From Treponema sp. (GTDB lineage Bacteria; Spirochaetota; Spirochaetia; Treponematales; Breznakiellaceae), in NCBI GenBank assembly GCA_031266775.1, contig JAISAQ010000087.1, positions 1 through 56,242 on the forward strand: a DNA stretch of 56,242 nt. The letters are read 5' to 3'. This document shows positions 49,508 to 56,242 of this stretch, in pieces. Within the stretch, counting starts at the first letter, position 1. Every line of letters begins with the position of its first letter. A program made the translations under genes and the position numbers. The notes below the pieces were generated by a model, which was not told where the DNA came from, made no database searches, and worked only from the letters and a program-made list of their open reading frames with translations.

Positions 49508-51313
49508 ATGCGTTTCAGGTTCAGATCGCGCCTGCAGGGGAAACTGTTCGTCCTTTTTTCGGTGATTATCATTCTGCCCCTTATTTTTTGTTCATTCTTC
49601 ATTTCCCGCCAGTCAATGGACATTGTGGAAAAAAACACCGGTTCCGCGTATATAGCCCGCCTGGATTTTTTTTCCGACCGCTTCCGTCTTATTATCGAAA
49701 AATTCTACCAGGATCTGCTCAACACGGCGGTAAACAGAACGGTGCGGAACCTGATGTTTGCCCCCATGAACGTGACCGATGACGGTTATGCGGAAAATAT
49801 GGCGTACCTCGCGTTCCTTGCGGGGAACATGCTGTTTACCGACAACATGATACACAGCGTCGTTATTTATTCACGGGAGCGAAACTGGCTTTTTGTAAGC
49901 AGTAACGCTACTTCGAATATTTATACGGGGGATCTTTCCGGCCTTGAATGGCTGGGGACGGCGGCGGGACGGGATCGCGGCGTCTACATGACCGCAAGCT
50001 CGTCGGTCTCGCCCCGTGCGAAGGCAAACGGCGAAAAAGTCATTTCCCTTTTTGTGTCCGTAGTGAGCATGAGGAACTACCTTCCCGCAGGCTATATCTC
50101 CGTCAACCTGGACATAAAGGCCGTTCAAAGCCAGCTCCTCCAGAATTTTCTCCGGGATAATCCCAGCAGCGTCATAATTACCGACAGCGAAGGCGGCGTC
50201 ATTTCCGGTTACGGGCGGCCTGTTACCCTTGAACTGCTTGGCCGCATCTGCGCGGCCGCGGAAGAAAGCGGCGGCCAGGGCTATTACCATGAAACAATAA
50301 AGGGCGAAAAATTTCTTGTGTCCTATTCCGCCATTTTACCCTACAGGTGGAAGGTTTTTGTTCTTACCCCTTACCGGCAGATAATACACCAGAACAGGAT
50401 GATAACCGGGGTTGTGTTTCTGGTTATTGCCATTTTTATTCTGCTCAGTACGGGCATCGCCTGGATTCTTTCGATAAATCTGCTTAGTCCGCTGCAGATT
50501 CTTTTCGGGGCCATGCGCCGTGTCAAGGACGGGGAACTTGACTGCACCATTCCCCTTGTCAGAAAAGATGAAATCGGTCTTCTCTATGACGGATTTAACG
50601 AGATGTCGAAAAATCTCGCGAGCATGATGGAAAAGCTCTATCAGGATGAACTTGTCAAAAAGGATCTTCGCCTCAAAATGATGGGGTATCAGATCAACGC
50701 GCATTTTTTGTACAACACGCTTGACGCGATACACTGGATGGCGAGGATCAACAAGGTTCCCCAGATCACGAGCCTTGTTTCCTCCCTGGTTTCCTATTTC
50801 AGAATCGCGCTCAGTGAAGGACAGGACATTATCACCATAGAACAGGTAATACAGATGGCGGAAAGTTACATGAACATTTACACCATTAAAAGTGATTTTA
50901 TTGTTGATTTTGTCGTTAACATTGACAGAACGCTTTACGGGAAGAGGACGCTGAAATACATATTCCAGCCCCTGCTTGAAAACGCCCTCAACCACGGCAT
51001 TGAAGGAAAAGCGGACAGCGGCATTGTGGAGCTTTCGTGTACGCCTGAGGGAGACGATCTTGTTTTTACCGTAAGCGACACGGGCGCGGGAATTCCCCCC
51101 GAAAAACTGAAAGATCTGCGGCATTCCCTGGAAAAAAACGACATGAATGAAGTGGGCAATTTCGCGCTTCGCAACGTCAACATGCAGATAAAGATACATT
51201 ACGGAAACAGGTACGGCCTTAACATAGAAAGCGTTCCGGGCGCGGGGACTAAAGTGTATGTCCGTGTTCCCGTTTTAATGGAGGAAGACCATGTCCAGGC
51301 TGCTGGTTTGTGA
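49508..51313 (+). CDS. Sensor histidine kinase, YesM/LytS type
   Basis: This 601-residue membrane sensor has an N-terminal membrane segment (about 13-32), a large extracytoplasmic sensor region (about 35-295, Cache-like), a second membrane segment near 300-320, a HAMP linker (PLQILFGAMRRVKDGELD...), the His_kinase motif HFLYNTLDAIHWM with phospho-acceptor His399, and an ATPase domain (QPLLENALNHGIEGK, DTGAGIPPEKL). It overlaps the response regulator gene by 23 bases. It diverges from the mannoside operon, which it probably controls in response to an external sugar or to the loaded binding protein. Confidence 0.93.
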   Translation: MRFRFRSRLQGKLFVLFSVIIILPLIFCSFFISRQSMDIVEKNTGSAYIARLDFFSDRFRLIIEKFYQDLLNTAVNRTVRNLMFAPMNVTDDGYAENMAYLAFLAGNMLFTDNMIHSVVIYSRERNWLFVSSNATSNIYTGDLSGLEWLGTAAGRDRGVYMTASSSVSPRAKANGEKVISLFVSVVSMRNYLPAGYISVNLDIKAVQSQLLQNFLRDNPSSVIITDSEGGVISGYGRPVTLELLGRICAAAEESGGQGYYHETIKGEKFLVSYSAILPYRWKVFVLTPYRQIIHQNRMITGVVFLVIAIFILLSTGIAWILSINLLSPLQILFGAMRRVKDGELDCTIPLVRKDEIGLLYDGFNEMSKNLASMMEKLYQDELVKKDLRLKMMGYQINAHFLYNTLDAIHWMARINKVPQITSLVSSLVSYFRIALSEGQDIITIEQVIQMAESYMNIYTIKSDFIVDFVVNIDRTLYGKRTLKYIFQPLLENALNHGIEGKADSGIVELSCTPEGDDLVFTVSDTGAGIPPEKLKDLRHSLEKNDMNEVGNFALRNVNMQIKIHYGNRYGLNIESVPGAGTKVYVRVPVLMEEDHVQAAGL

Positions 51314-52805
51314 TGATGAAAAGTGGATAAGGGAGGGCATTGCCGGGGCAATCGACTGGGCTTCCCTGGGAATTGACACGATCCTTACGGCCAGGGACGG
51401 CGTCAGCGCGGTGGAAATAGTGCGCGGGCAAAAACCCGATATCGTAATTACCGACATCAGAATGCCCAATTTAAGCGGGCTTGAAATGATAGAGGCGATA
51501 AGGGAAACAATTTGCCCGAAGCGCATTATAGTTATCAGCGGGTTTTCCGATTTCGAATACGCGCGGACAGCGTTACAGCTTGGTGTCTCCGATTATCTTC
51601 TAAAGCCCGTTAACGAGGATGCCCTGCGGGAAGCGGTCAAAAAATGCCTTGACGCGGCCAGGGAAGACGAGCTTGCCCTCCGTCTGCGAAGGGAAGCCGG
51701 CCTTGACCGCCTTACCCTGTGGCTTAACCACATTGATGCGCAGATCCCCGGCCTGGATGTTTTACTGTCCGGCTTCGGCATCGACGCGGAAAGGACGCCC
51801 TTTGTGCGCGCGGGAATATGCAGGCCTGATTTTTCACGGGGGCTTTTCCCTGCCCATCAAACGCCGGTGACAGGCGCCGTTGAAGAAACCGGGGCCGCAT
51901 ACCTTCTCTTTCAGCCGTCCGCCTCTGAATACGCATGCCTTTTTTTCCGGGATCGTTCAGAGGATCCCGGTGCCCGCGATACGGGCCTTATGGGCCGCGT
52001 GTTTTACGGGAACCTGGGAATAACGGAGGCCGGTTCCTTTACCGGGGAAGGAGGATGGACGCGCCTTGAAGACGGCTGGGTTTCCTATAACCAGGCGGAG
52101 ACGGCCCTCCTGTACAATCTGATTTACGCAAAACAGCATGTGTTCATGTACGATGAATTGCGCGGCCGCAGGGAAAAACCCCTTACCGCCGATTTTAGGG
52201 TTTCGAAGCCTGTCGTGCTTTTGGCAAACCGCCGCTTTGCCGGGTACAGGGCCTGGGTGGAGGAGATATTCGGGGCAATTAACGGCGGCGCGGAGCAGAT
52301 AAACCCCCGCGATCTAATCGCCTTTTTTTCTTCCCTTGTTTCCGGCATAGGCCGCCTCTGGGAACTTGACGACGGAGAACTAGAGGCAATACGTGATGAA
52401 ATTGAAACGGTCTGGCGGCAGGAAGATCTGTACAGAAAACTTCTTTTTCTGCCTGAACGGCTGCCGCCCGAAAGGCAGGTCGGCGTCAAGCGGAATTTTT
52501 TGCAGGCGCTGGATTATATCGAAAAGCACTATTCGCAGCCGGTTACCATGGCCGGAACCGCCCGGGCCCTAGAGTTAAACGCTTCCTATTTTTCCAAAAT
52601 GTTCAGTGAATGCGCGGGGGAGCCTTTCCTTAAATTTCTTACCAGATACCGCATGGAAAAAGCAAAGGAAATGCTCCGTGAAAGCAACGGGAAAATTTAT
52701 GAGATTTCGGAAAAGACAGGGTACGCCGATTACCGTATTTTTTCAAAAAATTTCAAGGAGTACGCCGGAATCAGCCCGGCCGGTTTCAGGAGCCGCATCG
52801 TGTAA
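51291..52805 (+). CDS. Response regulator, YesN type with AraC-family DNA-binding domain
   Basis: This 504-residue regulator has an N-terminal receiver domain (CDDEKWIREG, phospho-acceptor Asp55 in VITDIRMPN, Lys in YLLKPVNE), a central domain of about 270 residues without clear identity, and a C-terminal AraC HTH pair over the last 100 residues (IEKHYSQPVTMAG, LNASYFSKMFSE, IYEISEKTGYADYRIFSKNFKEY split over two helices). It is co-translated with the kinase. YesN-type regulators typically activate adjacent sugar-importer operons. Its 3' end overlaps the DUF115 gene on the other strand by 20 bases. Confidence 0.94.
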   Translation: MSRLLVCDDEKWIREGIAGAIDWASLGIDTILTARDGVSAVEIVRGQKPDIVITDIRMPNLSGLEMIEAIRETICPKRIIVISGFSDFEYARTALQLGVSDYLLKPVNEDALREAVKKCLDAAREDELALRLRREAGLDRLTLWLNHIDAQIPGLDVLLSGFGIDAERTPFVRAGICRPDFSRGLFPAHQTPVTGAVEETGAAYLLFQPSASEYACLFFRDRSEDPGARDTGLMGRVFYGNLGITEAGSFTGEGGWTRLEDGWVSYNQAETALLYNLIYAKQHVFMYDELRGRREKPLTADFRVSKPVVLLANRRFAGYRAWVEEIFGAINGGAEQINPRDLIAFFSSLVSGIGRLWELDDGELEAIRDEIETVWRQEDLYRKLLFLPERLPPERQVGVKRNFLQALDYIEKHYSQPVTMAGTARALELNASYFSKMFSECAGEPFLKFLTRYRMEKAKEMLRESNGKIYEISEKTGYADYRIFSKNFKEYAGISPAGFRSRIV

Positions 52806-54465
52806 GGTCCGCCTCAAGGCTGTCCCAGAGCTTGAGGAAGGGATCGATCTCCGCGCGTACCATTTTAAGAAAGGCGATGTCGGATACGGGGGGCCTCGCG
52901 CCGCCGCGTCCGGCGCAGCCGGGGAGGTGCGCCCACAGGTAATCGAGGCTGTCAACAAGGGCGCCGAGATTTTCCTTCCCGGCGGCGCGTTCCCCCGTAA
53001 GTATGCCGCGGAGTCCCGCAAGATTTTCGCGTTCGTCCCGGACAAAACGAAGCAGCGCCTCCTTTTCGCCGGCGGATTTTTTTCCGGGAGCATCCCCCGT
53101 GTTTTCCGGGGCCCCGGCGCTTTCCCCCAGCAGCCGGCACGCTTCTTCGGTGTCCACCGTCTTTACGCCCAGGTAAAGGCCGCTGCCCTGGAGACTCAAG
53201 ATCCTTGTCCCGGAGAATTCCCGTTCAAAAAGATCCCGGTATCCCCGCATGACGGCGTCGCTCCGCACGGCCTGATTCGCGGAAACCGCCGAGGTTCCCG
53301 GACGGAAACCGGCGTCCGCGTTGAGCGCGCTTTGAAAGCGGTTGTGTTCCCTGAGCTTTTCACGGTGTCCGGGCGTCGAGCGGGCGTGGTAGCTGTCGGG
53401 GGTAAACGAAAAGTCTATGCCGCCGCACAGCACGGGGCCTTCTCCAAGGCGGAGCGCGATGGCCGCCGCGGCAAGCCCCACCGATCCCAGCGGCCGCAGG
53501 TGTTCGGGGAGCAGCCCCGCCTTCTTGAGGCGGCCGAAAATGCGGAGGGGGGTCCAGGGCGTAAAGAAAAGATGAATGCGGCTTCCAAGCATTTCCGCCG
53601 TTTCCGGAAGGGCGGAAAGATCCATGGCAACGGGAAGTTCCCAGTCTCCAAGGCCGGTAAAATCCCTGATGTTCCAGTGCTGGCTTTCAAGGGCCACCGC
53701 AAGATCGGGCTTGATGCGCCGCGCCCTGAGGGCCGGAAGGGCGGTGTCTACGCATACCACCCTGAAGGGGCGGGAGCCTTCACGTTCTTTGCCGTAAAGG
53801 CTTTCGCCAAAACGCCGTTCAAGGCAGTCAAGAAGATTGTCCAGGGAAGGGCCCGCGCCAAGAACCAGAACGGGAGAGGAGCCAAAGGAAAGATCCCGGA
53901 GGCTCAAGCATGAAGGAAGGAGCGCGAGGTTGCGGACGGCGTTTCTCATGTAGCGCCGGCCCAGCTTCATCAGGGTAACGGCGTTTCCCCATTCAAGGGC
54001 AATATCGTCCCTCAGCGCGCCGGCAAGGGAGTCGTACAGCCCCTGATGCAGCCGCCAACCGCCGGAAAGCCGGAGAGGTTCCACGCGGCGGAAACGGCGG
54101 CTCCCCCAGGCGTCCCGGACAAAATCGCAGAGCTCCGCCGGATCGCCTGTTCCCGCAAGGCGCAGGCGGGGATTTTCAAGCAGGATCTTCATGCTGTTGC
54201 GGGAAAGTTCAAACAGTTCTTCTTCCGCCTCTACGCAGAGCACAGCCGAATCGGGGCTTTCCCTCTCAAGCCGTTCAAGAAATCCCTCAAGGCCGTAGCC
54301 GAACAGGGGAGAGGGGCAGAAATACAGCGTGCGGTTTACCGGAGAAACGGCCCCCGCTGCGCGTTCGGCCTGCGCGGCGGGGTCCATGACGGAAAGCAGG
54401 GTTTTTCCCCGGTAGGAAAGGGAATAACCCCGGCCGGTCTCTATGAGGCGTCCATGAATCAACAT
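52786..54465 (-). CDS. DUF115/MptE-like motility-associated protein (Maf-type)
   Basis: This 559-residue protein carries a DUF115 (MAF_flag10-like) domain over about residues 185-420, with the hallmark VLVLGAGPSLDN, VCVDTALPAL and the GIDFSFTPDSYHA segment. Related proteins act in flagellin glycosylation or motility, or are of unknown function in spirochaetes. The N-terminal 180 residues are less conserved and resemble Rossmann-like methyltransferase folds; the C-terminal 130 residues are helical and charged. It lies 21 bases downstream of the PpiC-type chaperone gene on the same strand. A glycosyltransferase-like role is inference. Confidence 0.82.
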   Translation of the reverse strand: MLIHGRLIETGRGYSLSYRGKTLLSVMDPAAQAERAAGAVSPVNRTLYFCPSPLFGYGLEGFLERLERESPDSAVLCVEAEEELFELSRNSMKILLENPRLRLAGTGDPAELCDFVRDAWGSRRFRRVEPLRLSGGWRLHQGLYDSLAGALRDDIALEWGNAVTLMKLGRRYMRNAVRNLALLPSCLSLRDLSFGSSPVLVLGAGPSLDNLLDCLERRFGESLYGKEREGSRPFRVVCVDTALPALRARRIKPDLAVALESQHWNIRDFTGLGDWELPVAMDLSALPETAEMLGSRIHLFFTPWTPLRIFGRLKKAGLLPEHLRPLGSVGLAAAAIALRLGEGPVLCGGIDFSFTPDSYHARSTPGHREKLREHNRFQSALNADAGFRPGTSAVSANQAVRSDAVMRGYRDLFEREFSGTRILSLQGSGLYLGVKTVDTEEACRLLGESAGAPENTGDAPGKKSAGEKEALLRFVRDERENLAGLRGILTGERAAGKENLGALVDSLDYLWAHLPGCAGRGGARPPVSDIAFLKMVRAEIDPFLKLWDSLEADLTRCGS

Positions 54466-54486
54466 GCTCCCGGGAGGCGGCGAAAA

Positions 54487-56010
54487 TCAGGGCGCCACAT
54501 AGCGGCGGTAAGCCTGCACGAAACCGTCCTCAAACGCCTCGCTCGTAAGAAAATGGGAACGGATGCTCTGCCTCGCAAGGAGGCTCATCCAGTACGACGA
54601 GTAGGATTGTATGGGGTTCGCGACGGATTCGTCGGCGCCGGTTTCTTCAAGGGGAAAGAGCACTACGACGTTTCTTCCCAGGACAACGGGTTCCGAGGGG
54701 GTATAGAGGGGGGTTGAAAAGGCGGTAAGCCAGAAGTTTTCGTCCGTCGCGCCGGGCTGAAGTTCGGCGACCTGGGATGTCGCAACCGACGGAAAAAGTT
54801 CCACGCTGCCGTAGTTAACCGGAAGGGGCCCGAAACTTTGTTTGGTAATGTTCTTTTGATTGGCCGCTTCGGTAAATCCGTATTCATTCACAAGAGCGAT
54901 AAACGCCAGCGCCTCCCCTTCGGCCCAGTCTGCCATGCGGCCGCGTTCATATTCCATAAGATAGGAACGTATTTTCTGTTTTGTCAGTTCGTCTTCCATG
55001 ACGGCTGCGCGGGGCGCTTCTTCCGCCCTGAAAAAGGCCCACCCCGAAGGAACCTGGAGGACGCCGCTGTACTCCCCCGCGCCAAGGGATGTAAGAGAGT
55101 CCCTGGCGGCGGTTTCGGAGACTTCGATGGAAAGCTCAAAGGCCATTTTGATCCCCATGTCGCCGCCCTGTTCTGCGTATTCATCCTGTGAATAACTCCG
55201 CGCGGCTTCCTCAAAGGAAGTCGTCCCGTCCTTTATGGAGGCAAGCACCCGCGCGGCTTCCTGTTCGCCGGAATTCACGGTGATTTTTGAAAGGCGGGTA
55301 ACCGTAAAAAGATCAGGATTGGCAAACGCGAAGGCCGTTTGTTCCTCTTCGGGATAATCGTTCGTGGAAAAAGACACCATATCGAAACTGCGCTGGTCTC
55401 CTGCCATGCCGGCAATGAAGGCAATCTCCCCCTCCGGCATGCTCATTTCCCCTATGTCCGCTTCATACCGTTCCCGTATGAGCTTGTCGCGCACCTTCTG
55501 CCAGAGGTTAAGACGGGTCGAACTGTCGAGCGCCTGGTATCTTGAGGGTGAATAACGGCCGTTTTCCTGGAAATCGGGCAGCATCGCCACTTCCCTGTTT
55601 ACCAGTTTGTCGGACGCCGTGTAGCCCGAGCGGTTCATTTCATCAAGAATCGCCGTCTGTATCACCGCCTCAATATAGGCCTGCTGCCAAATTTCAAAAT
55701 TGATAACCGGGTAGTTCTCCTCGGTAATTTCGGACTGCCTGTTCCTGGCGAAAAGGCGCACTTCGTCGGAAAAATAATTGTTCCCAACGTACTTTACGGG
55801 GATCTTGTTGTAAACGCCGAAAACAAGATCGCCAAAGCCCCCCCCCGATTCGGGCGCCAGGGCCGGAACCAGAACAAAAGAAACGATAACGATGATCAGA
55901 ATAACGACGGTACCGGTAAAAACGGCGGGATTGGCCTTGAAACGGCGGATTAATTCATCCTTTGAAGAATTTTCTTCCCGGACGGCCGGTTTTTTTCCCT
56001 TAAAAGCCAT
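54487..56010 (-). CDS. Membrane-anchored peptidyl-prolyl isomerase/chaperone (SurA_N/PpiC type)
   Basis: This 507-residue envelope folding factor has an N-terminal cytoplasmic basic stretch, one membrane segment (TVVILIIVIVSFVLVPAL, about 39-56), a SurA_N-like helical domain (KLVNREVAM, ALDSSTRLNLWQKVRD) and a parvulin PpiC domain near 240-330 (ARSYSQDEYAEQGGDMG, SGVLQVPSGWAFFRAEE). The overall layout is PpiD-like. ATG 56010 follows GTGAGG; the frame is open upstream to 56193 but lies beyond the promoter. It is driven by a strong promoter at 56042-56070. Confidence 0.9.
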   Translation of the reverse strand: MAFKGKKPAVREENSSKDELIRRFKANPAVFTGTVVILIIVIVSFVLVPALAPESGGGFGDLVFGVYNKIPVKYVGNNYFSDEVRLFARNRQSEITEENYPVINFEIWQQAYIEAVIQTAILDEMNRSGYTASDKLVNREVAMLPDFQENGRYSPSRYQALDSSTRLNLWQKVRDKLIRERYEADIGEMSMPEGEIAFIAGMAGDQRSFDMVSFSTNDYPEEEQTAFAFANPDLFTVTRLSKITVNSGEQEAARVLASIKDGTTSFEEAARSYSQDEYAEQGGDMGIKMAFELSIEVSETAARDSLTSLGAGEYSGVLQVPSGWAFFRAEEAPRAAVMEDELTKQKIRSYLMEYERGRMADWAEGEALAFIALVNEYGFTEAANQKNITKQSFGPLPVNYGSVELFPSVATSQVAELQPGATDENFWLTAFSTPLYTPSEPVVLGRNVVVLFPLEETGADESVANPIQSYSSYWMSLLARQSIRSHFLTSEAFEDGFVQAYRRYVAP

Positions 56011-56041
56011 AAAAACGCACCTCACAAACCGTAATATCACA

Positions 56042-56070
56042 ATAATACAGTTTTTGGGAAAGGAGGTCAA
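56042..56070 (-). promoter_or_regulatory. Promoter of the PpiC-type gene
   Basis: On the minus strand: TTGACC (56065-56070), 17-base spacer, TATTAT (56042-56047). Transcription would begin near 56035, leaving a short leader with a GAGG box before ATG 56010. Confidence 0.75.
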
Positions 56071-56086
56071 CGCGGGTGCGGGGTAC

Positions 56087-56115
56087 TTGTGGAAATTTAC
56101 AAAGTTTGGTAATAT
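56087..56115 (+). promoter_or_regulatory. Promoter of the truncated right-edge gene
   Basis: TTGTGG (56087-56092), 17-base spacer, TAATAT (56110-56115). It is back-to-back with the PpiC-type promoter and precedes an AAGGAGG box and ATG 56147. Confidence 0.65.
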
Positions 56116-56146
56116 ATCATACACTAACCGCAAGGAGGACCCGCGA

Positions 56147-56242
56147 ATGTACGCCGTCGATGGCCGCCCAATAAGTCCTGTTTCCTGTAACAAGACGCCG
56201 TTCCGTCTCTTGCAGTCAATTTGGGTGGGGGGGGGGGGGGGG
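56147..56242 (+). CDS. Start of an unidentified gene, truncated at the window edge
   Basis: An open frame starts at ATG 56147 with an excellent AAGGAGG box eight bases upstream and a good promoter. The visible part begins MYAVDGRPISPVSCNK and is too short to identify. The final 16 bases are a run of G, so the last codons are probably not real. Confidence 0.45.
   Translation, partial: MYAVDGRPISPVSCNKTPFRLLQSIWVGGGGG
56227..56242. other. Terminal poly-G run, probable artefact
   Basis: Sixteen consecutive G bases end the window. This is typical of a low-quality read end or contig edge and is unlikely to be biological sequence. Confidence 0.7.

Noticed and set aside
1..56242. Mobile elements, prophage, toxin-antitoxin or CRISPR-Cas genes
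   Set aside because: No transposase, integrase, phage structural, Cas or toxin-antitoxin gene was recognised; only short palindromic repeats were found.

Overview
The window looks like a GC-rich chromosomal segment of an anaerobic spirochaete, most likely a Treponema-like gut organism. The evidence is indirect: gene orders familiar from treponemes (obgE-nadD-LCP-rsfS; ispE-spoVG-tRNA-ctc/rplY-tilS-ftsH), spirochaete-style lipoprotein signals, a motility-associated DUF115 protein, a glycyl radical enzyme (needs anoxia) and many carbohydrate ABC importers. No phage, IS element, transposase or CRISPR array was seen.

Layout. 276-3904: a small cassette for four-carbon sugar acids, with a DUF1537-type kinase divergent from a LarA-like racemase/epimerase homologue and a PdxA2-like dehydrogenase. 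4126-7928: a tightly overlapping housekeeping operon (obgE, a nadD-yqeK fusion, LCP/LytR, rsfS). 8028-18705: an acidic small protein divergent from ispE, then spoVG, tRNA-Gln, rplY, tilS, ftsH, a repeat-bearing secreted protein, an HtrA-like lipoprotein protease and an HSL-type esterase. 18756-24999: a LacI regulator divergent from a sugar importer operon with a dehydrogenase and a sugar isomerase/epimerase.

25299-37499 is the most unusual part. Two closely related sugar importers (permease, permease, binding protein) bracket a divergent glycyl radical enzyme, an IlvD/Edd dehydratase, an SDR dehydrogenase and a radical-SAM activase with two extra Fe-S cluster motifs. This reads as an undescribed anaerobic pathway for an imported sugar, polyol or sugar acid, in which a radical enzyme and an Fe-S dehydratase both act on carbon-oxygen bonds. 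The substrate cannot be told from sequence.

37496-42565: an esterase, a YbhJ-like aconitase-family hydratase and lepA. 42707-52805: an alpha-mannoside utilisation unit (D-lyxose/mannose isomerase, GH38 alpha-mannosidase, two permeases, a binding lipoprotein) divergent from a YesM/YesN-type two-component system. 52786-56010: a DUF115 motility protein and a membrane-anchored PpiC/SurA-type chaperone. At the right edge a divergent gene begins but is cut, and the window ends in a poly-G run that looks artificial.

None of the four importers has its own ATPase, so all presumably use a shared ATPase encoded elsewhere. Intergenic and intercistronic spaces carry two families of short palindromic repeats. 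Several housekeeping genes have a -10 box so close to the start codon that their mRNAs may be leaderless or nearly so.
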